From Candidatus Kapaibacterium sp. (lineage in GTDB: Bacteria; Bacteroidota; Ignavibacteria; Kapaibacteriales; HRBIN21), in assembly GCA_025055465.1 (NCBI GenBank), contig JANWXA010000004.1:1-21503 (forward strand): DNA of 21,503 nucleotides. Direction: 5' to 3'. This document shows positions 14,674 through 21,503 of this stretch, one piece after another (the stretch's first letter is position 1; every line of letters starts with the position of its first letter). The position numbers were made by a program, and so were the translations under genes. The notes under the pieces are model-generated. The model was not told the origin of the DNA. It worked only from the letters and a program-made list of their open reading frames with translations, and did no database searches.

Positions 14674-15981
14674 TTACGTGCCTGCAAGGTAGTTGCTCCG
14701 ATAGCGGAGCTGCTCTGGGGTTAGCTCGTCAATGCGAATGCCCATAGTTTCCAATTTCATGCGGGCAACGAGCTCATCCTGTTCTGGAGGGATCGGAAGG
14801 ACATCTATGGGGAGGCGTTTTCCCTGTTTGTGTAATTCTACCAAGTGGAGATGAGCCAGGAACTGGTTCGCGAAGGACATGTCCATGACTTCGGAAGGGT
14901 GCCCCTCGGCCGCTGCCAGATTGACTAATCGCCCTTGTGCCAGTACATAGAGGCGCTTCCCGTCGCGCAAGACGTACTCCGTGCAGTTAGGACGCAGTTC
15001 CCGTTTGCGGAGCACCATTTCTTCCAATTCCAAGAGATTGATTTCTACGTCGTAATGCCCAGTATTGCACAGTATAGCGCCGTCTTTCATAAGCTCGAAG
15101 TGGTGGCGGCGGATAACGTCCCGCATTCCTGTGGCAGTGCAGAAAATATCCCCGATGCGGGCGGCTTCGTCCATGGGGAGGACCTCGTAGCCCTCTAATA
15201 CGGCCTTCAGGGCTGCTGTAGGATGGACTTCGGTGACGATTACACGGGCTCCCATTCCGCGGGCGCGCCGAGCAACTCCAGAGCCGCAGTGCCCATATCC
15301 TGCCACAACGAAAATCTTGCCTGCCAGCATTACTGAGGTGGCTCGGAGGATGCCGTCAATGGTGGATTGTCCGGTGCCGTACACATTGTCGAAGTCCCAC
15401 TTGGTCTCAGCATCGTTGACGGCGATGACCGGGAAGGCAAGCTTGCCCTGTCGGGCGCGAGCACGCAAACGGTTGACGCCAGTCGTCGTTTCTTCTGTGC
15501 CACCGATGAGTCGCGCAGCGAGCTCGGGATACTTCTCGTGGGTCGTTGTAATCAAATCTGCGCCGTCATCCAGTGCCAGATGGGGTTGACAGTCCAGGGT
15601 GCGCTCAATACACCAGTAGAAGTCTTCTGTATTACCGTGCCTGGCAAAGATGCGGAGGCCCTCAGCGGCTAAGGCAGCGGCAACAGCATCGTTGGTTGAT
15701 AACGGATTGCAGCCAGACCAAGATACCTCAGCTCCAGCGGCGGCAAAGGCGCGAATAAGGACAGCGGTTTCTTTCGTCACGTGGAGACAGCCCGCAATGT
15801 GGTAGCCAGCGAAGGGTTTGCTGTCGCTATAACGGCGGCGCAGTTCCATCAGCACGGGCATGTGCGATTCGGCCCACTCGATGAGTTTGAATCCCTCTTC
15901 GGACAGGCTCAGGTTTCGGATGCAGTATTGACCGGGCTTTTCATCCAACGGTTCTTGGGAGTGTCGGGGTGGATACGACAT
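14674..15981 (-). CDS. ahcY: Adenosylhomocysteinase, short archaeal/Thermotoga-like form
   Basis: AhcY splits S-adenosylhomocysteine into adenosine and homocysteine, removing the product inhibitor of methyltransferases. At 435 residues it keeps the key sites: HIAGCLHVT (H67), LDDGAD (D139), GGTEETTTGV (E164), ETKWDFDNVYG (K194, D198), the NAD loop GYGHCGSG (228-235), NTGHYDVEI (H309) and LVNLAAAEGHPSEVMDMSF. The end is IDELTPEQLRYRSNYLAGT rather than the KPDHYRY tail of long bacterial and eukaryotic enzymes. This closely recalls archaeal and Thermotoga short forms. It follows metK by 36 bp on the same strand, so the SAM cycle enzymes are probably co-transcribed. The start ATG at 15981 begins MSYPPRH; no strong Shine-Dalgarno site is seen. 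Confidence 0.96.
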   Translation of the reverse strand: MSYPPRHSQEPLDEKPGQYCIRNLSLSEEGFKLIEWAESHMPVLMELRRRYSDSKPFAGYHIAGCLHVTKETAVLIRAFAAAGAEVSWSGCNPLSTNDAVAAALAAEGLRIFARHGNTEDFYWCIERTLDCQPHLALDDGADLITTTHEKYPELAARLIGGTEETTTGVNRLRARARQGKLAFPVIAVNDAETKWDFDNVYGTGQSTIDGILRATSVMLAGKIFVVAGYGHCGSGVARRARGMGARVIVTEVHPTAALKAVLEGYEVLPMDEAARIGDIFCTATGMRDVIRRHHFELMKDGAILCNTGHYDVEINLLELEEMVLRKRELRPNCTEYVLRDGKRLYVLAQGRLVNLAAAEGHPSEVMDMSFANQFLAHLHLVELHKQGKRLPIDVLPIPPEQDELVARMKLETMGIRIDELTPEQLRYRSNYLAGT

Positions 15982-16017
15982 CCAAAGAGCGGTCTGTGCT
16001 ATGAAACATCTAAAATA

Positions 16018-17157
16018 TTACGCTAAACGCTGGAGTTTCGGCACCAAGTCCAACTGTTCCCAGGGAAATTCCGGACGACCGAAGTGCCCATACACGGCTG
16101 TCTGCCGGTAGAGGGGACGTTGTAGTTGAAAGCGTTCAATAATACCGCGAGGCGTTAGGTCTATGTTTTCCCGAATAAAGCGTTCTAAAGCCTCGGCTGG
16201 AATGCTACCCGTACAGTGTGTATTGACGTGAAGGGAAATCGGTTCCGGAATCCCAATAACGTACGCAAGCTGAATGCTACATTCTCGGGCTAGGCCAGCA
16301 GCGACAATGTTTTTCGCTAAGTATCGAGCCATGTAGGCTCCAGAACGGTCTACCTTTGTGGGGTCCTTGCCAGAGAAAGCCCCGCCTCCATGGGGGGCTC
16401 GCCCTCCGTAGGTGTCGACAATGATTTTCCGACCGGTTAAGCCAGTATCCCCATGGGGACCACCAATTTCGAAGCGTCCTGTAGGATTGATGTAAAACCG
16501 GGTGCGTCTATCCAGCAGATGTTCTGGGATAACCTCGTAAATTACTCGAGAGATTACGTCGTGTTGAAGCTGCTCTTGGCTTACATCGGGATCGTGCTGG
16601 GTAGAGACGACGACAGCGTCTACACGCAGGACCTCGCCGCTATCGGTGTATTCAACGGTGACTTGAGACTTGGCGTCTGGGCGGAGGTATGGCATGACAT
16701 GGGATTCGTTTTTGCGGATGTGTGCCAGACGGCGCACAAGGGCATGGGCAAGCATAATGGGTAAGGGCATTAGTTCAGGGGTTTCCGTACAGGCATAGCC
16801 GAACATCAGCCCTTGATCGCCAGCACCTCCGCGGTCTACCCCCATAGCTATATCTGGCGATTGACGATGGAGCACATTGACGATACAGCAGGACTCACTA
16901 TCAAAGCGATATTCGGCCTGTGTGTACCCAATGTCTCGAATGACGTTTCGTACAAGGGATTGTAAGTCTAATAAGGCGTTCGCGCGAATCTCGCCCCCGA
17001 CAACCACCAGCCCTGTGGTTACAAAGCACTCGCATGCCACGCGTCCGTCGGGATCTTGCTCTAAGATAGAGTCCAACACTGCATCCGAAAGCTGGTCACA
17101 AATCTTGTCTGGATGCCCTTCGGAGACGGATTCAGATGTAAAAAGGTACGTCCGCAT
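16018..17157 (-). CDS. metK: S-adenosylmethionine synthetase
   Basis: MetK makes S-adenosylmethionine from methionine and ATP in the cytosol. The 379-residue protein is of normal length, with SEGHPDKICDQ (H15, D17) at the start, the signature GAGDQGLMFGYA (111-122), the phosphate loop GGGAFSGKD (257-265) and the C-terminal YGHFGR. The reading frame stays open well upstream, to 17379, but the family starts at MRTYLFTSESVSEGHPDK, so I set the start at ATG 17157. AGGAG directly abuts that ATG, too close for a standard ribosome site. It is the first gene of a metK-ahcY operon that makes SAM and recycles SAH. It diverges from the amidohydrolase across a spacer with a G/C inverted repeat. I found no SAM riboswitch consensus in the leader. 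Confidence 0.97.
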   Translation of the reverse strand: MRTYLFTSESVSEGHPDKICDQLSDAVLDSILEQDPDGRVACECFVTTGLVVVGGEIRANALLDLQSLVRNVIRDIGYTQAEYRFDSESCCIVNVLHRQSPDIAMGVDRGGAGDQGLMFGYACTETPELMPLPIMLAHALVRRLAHIRKNESHVMPYLRPDAKSQVTVEYTDSGEVLRVDAVVVSTQHDPDVSQEQLQHDVISRVIYEVIPEHLLDRRTRFYINPTGRFEIGGPHGDTGLTGRKIIVDTYGGRAPHGGGAFSGKDPTKVDRSGAYMARYLAKNIVAAGLARECSIQLAYVIGIPEPISLHVNTHCTGSIPAEALERFIRENIDLTPRGIIERFQLQRPLYRQTAVYGHFGRPEFPWEQLDLVPKLQRLA

Positions 17158-17198
17158 CTCCTGTATGTAGGCGGGCAAGATGACTAACAAACAAAACA

Positions 17199-17206
17199 CA
17201 AAGCTA
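17199..17206 (-). promoter_or_regulatory. Possible -7 element (TAGCTTTG) for metK-ahcY
   Basis: On the minus strand the bases read TAGCTTTG, an exact fit to the Bacteroidetes consensus TAnnTTTG. Transcription would start about 35 bases before the metK ATG. The -33 position reads TTC rather than TTG, so the promoter is only partly supported. Confidence 0.35.
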
Positions 17207-17214
17207 CAAGTTTT

Positions 17215-17240
17215 GCCCCCATTGAACCCTTGGTGGGGGC
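17215..17240. repeat. Perfect inverted repeat GCCCCC-N14-GGGGGC between divergent promoters
   Basis: The arms are GCCCCC (17215-17220) and GGGGGC (17235-17240), spaced so that their centres are 20 bp apart, about two helical turns. The repeat lies between two outward-facing TAnnTTTG elements, overlapping where both -33 regions would be. It could be an operator for a dimeric regulator or a weak hairpin in either transcript. No T-run follows, so it does not look like an intrinsic terminator. Confidence 0.4.
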
Positions 17241-17248
17241 TAATTTTG
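17241..17248 (+). promoter_or_regulatory. Possible -7 element (TAATTTTG) for the amidohydrolase
   Basis: TAATTTTG matches TAnnTTTG exactly and would start a transcript about 23 bases before the ATG at 17277. TTG triplets are present upstream but at about 8 or 16 bases, not the usual 19-21. Confidence 0.33.
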
Positions 17249-17276
17249 TGATAAGTAAGTGTCCGGAGCATTTCAG

Positions 17277-20200
17277 ATGTGGTGGTTCTTTGCCCTGGGA
17301 TCCATAATAGCGGGTTTACGCAGCCCTGCGCAGTTGCTTCAGACGCGTCCAGTAGAAGGGCTTCGGGAGAAGCCGGCACGATTTGTGGCGTTGACGAATC
17401 TCACGGTTGTTCCTCGACCAGGACAGAGGCTGGAACGAGCAACGGTTATCGTACGGGATGAGGTTATAGAAGCTGTGGGGATTCACCTGCCTATTCCTGC
17501 AGGGGCAACAGTCCGGGACTGCTCTGGGCTATGGCTCTATCCTGCTTTTATTGAGTCCTACCTTGAACTGCCCACTTCGGAGCCGAAGCCTCGCGATGAA
17601 GAGGAAACAATAGAGGCCCCTGTACCAGAGGGGGCGCGCCATTGGAATGATGCAGTTTGTCCGGAGCGGCGTGTTGTCGAACGCGTTGAGTTAGAAGCTC
17701 GGCGGGTCGAGGAGTTGCGGGCAATGGGTTTTGCTCTTCTGCATTGTGGTAGCCGGGAGGGGATTTTTCGCGGACGCTCTGCTTTGCTCTTTGCACGTCC
17801 AGGCAAGGGGACAGAGCTGGTTGTTCGCTCTGACGTCGCTCAATGGCTAGGCTTTCGGAAAGGAGGGGTCCGTACACCGTATCCCGGTTCGCTTATGGGC
17901 GCCATTGCCCTTGTTCGGCAGACACTGAGTGATGCCCAATGGTATCGGCAGGCGTGGGAAGCTTACCGTCATAATCCCCACCAAGCACGTCCGGAGGTCA
18001 ACCTTTCGTTACAGGCTTTGGCAGAAGCGTTGCAGCAGCAAATGCCATTCGTAGTGGAAACAGAGAACGAGCATACCCTGCTTCGGGCACTATTTCTAAT
18101 GCGGGAGTTCGGTGTGCCTGCTCTCTATGTAGGAAGTGGCCGGGAATATCGGCGCCTGCCTTCACTGCTGCCGTTCCGGCCTCGTCTTATCTTGCCGCTT
18201 GCCTTTCCCGCTGTCCCTGAAGTAACGACACCCGAGGAAGCAGCCGATGTGCCATTGGAAGAGCTCAAACACTGGGACGCTGCACCCCAGAATCCCTTTT
18301 GGTTGGACTCCGTGGGAATCCGTTTTGCCTTCACCACCTATGGACATAAGGAACTGAAGGACTTTATGCCCAATCTGCGCCGGGCCTTGCGTCGGGGATT
18401 ATCTCCGGAAAAGGCTCTGGCAGCTCTTACGACTGTCCCCGCAGAGTTCTTGGGTGTTGCGGATATTGTTGGCACTATAGAGCCAGGTAAGTTGGCAAAC
18501 CTGCTGCTCTGTGATGGGGAACTGTTTGAGGAAGAGACGGCTGTTCGGAGCGTCTTTGTTGCCGGGACAGAATATCCTCAAGATCTGGAGCCCAGCATAG
18601 ATACCCGTGGTGTATGGAGTGTGACTGTATCGGGGCCTCTGCCAGCTTTCCGCTTGCGAATTGAGGGGAAGCGTATGGCGCCAGAAGTGCTTCTTCAAGT
18701 GGATACGCTGCGTGTACAGGTGCAGTGGTCACAGTATCGCGCAACAGTCGCCTTCTCTTTCGCCGCCGATACGTTCGGGATGCCTGGTATTGTACGCTTT
18801 TCCGGCACCATCGATACGACGGCGGCTTCCGGTATGGTGCTTTTGCCCGATGGACGTTCCGCACGCTGGCAGGCTCGACGGGATTCCGCCTATGTGCCAA
18901 AGCCAAAGCCGCATGAACGCAAGCGTGAGTATGCTCTTTCGCCCCGTACCTTCCCCGACGGCCCTTTTGGGCTGGAAGCTCCTCCGCTGCAGCGAGCCGT
19001 TCTTTTTCGAAACGCGACGGTTTGGACCTGTTCGCCTGCCGGCGTGTTGCGGAACACTGATGTCTTCATCCGCGATGGAAAAATTATAGCTGTTGCTCCT
19101 GCCCTCCGCGTAGCGGCAGACACTGTAGTAGATGCAACAGGAAAACACCTAACCCCCGGTATCATTGACGAACACTCACACATTGCCATAGAAGGAGGGG
19201 TAAACGAAGCTACTCATGCTGTGACAGCAGAGGTTCGAATCGGAGACGTCGTCGATCCTGATGATGTTAACATCTACCGACAATTAGCCGGTGGGGTCAC
19301 ATCGGCACACCTGCTTCACGGCTCGGCAAATCCCATTGGGGGGCAATGCCAGCTTATCAAGCTCCGCTGGGGCGCAGATGCTCAGGGGATGAAATTTGAA
19401 GGGGGACCGGCTACGATCAAGTTTGCTCTCGGGGAGAATGTAAAACAGTCCAACTGGGGGGACCGCTATACACGGCGTTATCCCCAGACGCGGCTGGGAG
19501 TAGAAGAAATTATGCGAGATGCGTTCCAGGCAGCTGTGGAGTATGAAGCCGAATGGATGCGCTGGCGGAGTCTTTCTGAGCGGGAACGAAGGCGGTCCAT
19601 TCCGCCACGCCGGGATTTTCAGCTGGACGCTGTCCTGGAGATTTTGCGTGGCAAGCGCTTTATCCACTGTCATTCCTACGTGCAGAGCGAGATTCTGATG
19701 CTCATGCGCCTTGCTGAAGAATACGGCTTTCGGGTTCGAGTTTTTACCCATGTATTGGAGGGGTACAAGGTTGCCCGCGAATTGGCGCAGCATGGCGCTG
19801 GAGCTTCCAGTTTTTCGGACTGGTGGGCGTACAAGTTTGAGGTCTATGATGCTATCCCGGAGAACCCTGCCATCATGTATGAACAGGGCGTTTTGGTTGC
19901 TATCAACAGCGACGATGCTGAGATGGGGCGCCGCTTGGCACAGGAGGCCGGGAAATCGGTCCAATACGGTGGGGTTCCAGAGGAAGAAGCTCTGAAGTTT
20001 GTCACGCTCAACCCCGCCCGGATGCTACAGGTGGACCATCGGGTGGGAAGTATCCAACCGGGGAAAGATGCTGATATCGTGCTCTGGTCCGCTCCCCCCT
20101 TATCTTCTTACGCTGTTGTGGAGCAGACTTATGTGGATGGGCGCCTCTATTTCGACCGCCGGTTAGATGAACAGCTGCGCCAACGGGATGCCCGTTTGCG

Positions 20201-20336
20201 TCGGGAGCTGGAGCAGCGGGCCCTTCGAGCCGTTCGAGATGGAGAAAAGGTTGCTCCTCCCACGGTCCGCAAGCGGCGTCTCTACCACTGTGAAGATAGA
20301 GAGGACGAAGCACGGGGATACGAAGGGGACTTCTAA
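17277..20336 (+). CDS. Exported tandem amidohydrolase with inactive first unit
   Basis: This 1019-residue protein has an N-terminal signal-like segment (MWWFFALGSIIAGL) and two amidohydrolase units. Unit 1 (about 35-435) keeps the composite beta start and the closing LTTVPAEFLGVADIVGTIEPGKLANLL, but its metal site HxH reads ESY (93-95). Residues 435-570 are a beta-rich linker. Unit 2 (about 572-960) has all expected metal ligands: H633 and H635 in DEHSHIA, H797 and H799 in FIHCHSY, H825 in VFTHVLEG and D879 in INSDDAEM, then NPARMLQVDHRVGSIQPGKDADIVLW. Related large secreted amidohydrolases are common in Bacteroidetes; the substrate (possibly an N-acyl or cyclic amide) is unknown. GGAG sits eight bases before the ATG at 17277; an upstream GTG at 17259 is less likely. 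The tail (962-1019) is highly charged. It overlaps clpX tail to tail by four bases. Confidence 0.9.
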   Translation: MWWFFALGSIIAGLRSPAQLLQTRPVEGLREKPARFVALTNLTVVPRPGQRLERATVIVRDEVIEAVGIHLPIPAGATVRDCSGLWLYPAFIESYLELPTSEPKPRDEEETIEAPVPEGARHWNDAVCPERRVVERVELEARRVEELRAMGFALLHCGSREGIFRGRSALLFARPGKGTELVVRSDVAQWLGFRKGGVRTPYPGSLMGAIALVRQTLSDAQWYRQAWEAYRHNPHQARPEVNLSLQALAEALQQQMPFVVETENEHTLLRALFLMREFGVPALYVGSGREYRRLPSLLPFRPRLILPLAFPAVPEVTTPEEAADVPLEELKHWDAAPQNPFWLDSVGIRFAFTTYGHKELKDFMPNLRRALRRGLSPEKALAALTTVPAEFLGVADIVGTIEPGKLANLLLCDGELFEEETAVRSVFVAGTEYPQDLEPSIDTRGVWSVTVSGPLPAFRLRIEGKRMAPEVLLQVDTLRVQVQWSQYRATVAFSFAADTFGMPGIVRFSGTIDTTAASGMVLLPDGRSARWQARRDSAYVPKPKPHERKREYALSPRTFPDGPFGLEAPPLQRAVLFRNATVWTCSPAGVLRNTDVFIRDGKIIAVAPALRVAADTVVDATGKHLTPGIIDEHSHIAIEGGVNEATHAVTAEVRIGDVVDPDDVNIYRQLAGGVTSAHLLHGSANPIGGQCQLIKLRWGADAQGMKFEGGPATIKFALGENVKQSNWGDRYTRRYPQTRLGVEEIMRDAFQAAVEYEAEWMRWRSLSERERRRSIPPRRDFQLDAVLEILRGKRFIHCHSYVQSEILMLMRLAEEYGFRVRVFTHVLEGYKVARELAQHGAGASSFSDWWAYKFEVYDAIPENPAIMYEQGVLVAINSDDAEMGRRLAQEAGKSVQYGGVPEEEALKFVTLNPARMLQVDHRVGSIQPGKDADIVLWSAPPLSSYAVVEQTYVDGRLYFDRRLDEQLRQRDARLRRELEQRALRAVRDGEKVAPPTVRKRRLYHCEDREDEARGYEGDF

Positions 20337-21503
20337 AGGAGGAACCCCGGTCGGGCTTCTGGCTCCTCGTAAATATAAATAGGGCTAATGCCATGCTCTA
20401 CAGTTTCCGCTGTCACGATGCAGCGCCGGATGCCCCGATGATCGGGCAGGTGGAACATAATCGGGAGCATAACTTCTTCAATGATTGCTCGGAGCCCGCG
20501 TGCCCCGGTGCCCCGCTCCCGTGCTCGGCGCACAATCGCCTTCAGCGCCTCTGGGGCGAATTCCAGCTCGACGCCCTCCATTCGGAAGAGTTTCTGGTAC
20601 TGTTTGACCAAAGCATTCTTGGGGTGTACCAAAATGTCCATAAGAGCGGCATCATCCAGAGGATGGAGCGGGACGGTGATGGGGAGGCGCCCAATGAATT
20701 CCGGAATGAAACCAAATTTGAGTAGGTCGTCGGGCTCGATCTGGCGAAGCAAACTATAAAGGTTGTCAGTGCTGACCGGGTCTACCAGTTTTGCGGTAAA
20801 ACCGATACTGGAACTGCGAAGTCGGCGTGCGATGATGCGCTCGATACCTTCAAAGGCCCCGCCACAGATGAAAAGAATGTTTCGTGTGTTGACATACACG
20901 AGGGGCTGTTCAGGGTGTTTACGTCCGCCTTTGGGGGGTACACCGGCGATGGTCCCCTCGAGGATTTTGAGCAGTGCTTGCTGGACACCTTCGCCGGAAA
21001 CATCGCGGGTGATGCTGGGGGAATCGCTCTTGCGGGCGATTTTATCAACCTCATCTATGTACACGATCCCGCGCTCGGCGCGTTCCACATTGTAATCGGC
21101 GTTCTGGAGTAAGTGGAGGATGACCGTCTCCACGTCGTCCCCAACGTAGCCGGCTTCGGTCAACGTTGTTGCATCGGCAATGGCGAAGGGTACGTCTAAG
21201 ATGTGCGCCAGGGTTTGCGCCAGCAGAGTTTTCCCAGTTCCTGTCGGACCAATCAGGAGGATGTTGCTTTTTTCGATTTCCACATCATCGAAGGGCCCTA
21301 AGAGCTCGCGGGCCTGGATTCGCTTGTAATGGTTGTAGACGGCAACGGAGAGCACCATTTTGGCATGTTCCTGCCCAACGACGTGTTCGTCTAGTCTTGC
21401 CTTGATCTCTGCTGGTTTGGGAAGGCCTGATAACGCCCGCCGGGCCCGCTGTGCGGCACTTTGCTGCAAGATGTGGACAGAGTTCTGGATGCAGATGTCG
21501 CAG
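20333..21503 (-). CDS. clpX: ATP-dependent Clp protease ATP-binding subunit ClpX (5' end outside window)
   Basis: ClpX unfolds tagged proteins and feeds them to ClpP. The visible 389 residues contain Walker A GPTGTGKT, the pore loop AGYVGDD, Walker B GIVYIDEVDKIA, the GGRKHPEQ substrate loop, the ClpP-docking SSIGF loop and the RGTGARGLRAIIEEVM sensor-2 helix. The first visible residues are CDICIQNSVHI, the second half of the ClpX C4 zinc-binding domain, so the gene continues beyond base 21503. A TTG at 21467-21469 in the same frame is not the start, since it would delete this domain. About 30 residues with the first cysteine pair should lie outside. No clpP is seen in the window. The stop overlaps the amidohydrolase stop by four bases on the other strand. 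Confidence 0.97.
   Translation of the reverse strand, partial: CDICIQNSVHILQQSAAQRARRALSGLPKPAEIKARLDEHVVGQEHAKMVLSVAVYNHYKRIQARELLGPFDDVEIEKSNILLIGPTGTGKTLLAQTLAHILDVPFAIADATTLTEAGYVGDDVETVILHLLQNADYNVERAERGIVYIDEVDKIARKSDSPSITRDVSGEGVQQALLKILEGTIAGVPPKGGRKHPEQPLVYVNTRNILFICGGAFEGIERIIARRLRSSSIGFTAKLVDPVSTDNLYSLLRQIEPDDLLKFGFIPEFIGRLPITVPLHPLDDAALMDILVHPKNALVKQYQKLFRMEGVELEFAPEALKAIVRRARERGTGARGLRAIIEEVMLPIMFHLPDHRGIRRCIVTAETVEHGISPIYIYEEPEARPGFLL

Noticed and set aside
17158..17258. Possible SAM riboswitch in the metK leader
   Set aside because: No SAM-I-type conserved core could be recognised, and the likely transcript start leaves only about 35 bases of leader. The G/C inverted repeat lies upstream of that start.
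19284..19964. Open frame of 226 codons on the minus strand inside the amidohydrolase
   Set aside because: It is antisense to unit 2, which carries all the metal ligands. The antisense translation shows no recognisable domain.
1..21503. CRISPR arrays, tRNA/rRNA genes, insertion sequences or attachment sites
   Set aside because: No regularly spaced direct repeats, cloverleaf-like segment, transposase motif or long terminal repeats were found on reading both strands by eye; short or divergent ones could be missed.

Overview
The window looks like a compact stretch of a diderm bacterial chromosome, most likely from the FCB group (Bacteroidota / Chlorobiota / Ignavibacteria-Kapabacteria side). This rests on a TonB-dependent receptor with an N-terminal carboxypeptidase-regulatory-like domain, an LpxH lipid A enzyme, an NYPKG-type 3-hydroxyacyl-CoA dehydrogenase, tandem-amidohydrolase architecture, few strong Shine-Dalgarno sites, and promoter-like TAnnTTTG elements as known for Bacteroidetes. 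GC content looks to be somewhat above 50% by eye. The phylum assignment is an inference. I see no rRNA, tRNA, CRISPR array, insertion sequence or phage gene.

The genes form seven blocks that strictly alternate in strand. (A, minus, 1-1662) A degenerate 3-hydroxyacyl-CoA dehydrogenase, an MtnX-like HAD phosphatase and the start of a secreted protein overlap end to end. (B, plus, 1742-5189) cdsA for phospholipid synthesis, then a TonB-dependent receptor. (C, minus, 5193-8034) lpxH, a zinc-finger-less DnaJ and a MalK-type ABC ATPase without permeases. (D, plus, 8116-14672) A six-gene run: GCS2/YbdK-type carboxylate-amine ligase, DUF58 protein, PAS-type histidine kinase, NtrC-type sigma54 activator, small FapA/DUF342 protein and CheR methyltransferase; the last four are packed or overlapping. 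(E, minus, 14674-17157) metK then ahcY, a S-adenosylmethionine-cycle operon. (F, plus, 17277-20336) A secreted tandem amidohydrolase whose first unit has lost the usual metal ligands. (G, minus, 20333 to window end) clpX, cut by the window edge.

No stretch over 300 bases lacks a gene. The only sizeable non-coding pieces are the three divergent promoter regions (about 79, 81 and 119 bp). All three convergent junctions have almost no space (3 bp, 1 bp and a 4-bp overlap). The 119-bp metK/amidohydrolase region carries two outward-facing TAnnTTTG elements flanking a perfect 6-bp inverted repeat, the best regulatory signal in the window.

The least conventional unit is the kinase / NtrC / FapA / CheR module, which pairs a sigma54 two-component system with proteins usually tied to flagella or chemotaxis, with no flagellar, MCP, CheA or CheB gene in view. 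Its function cannot be settled from sequence alone.
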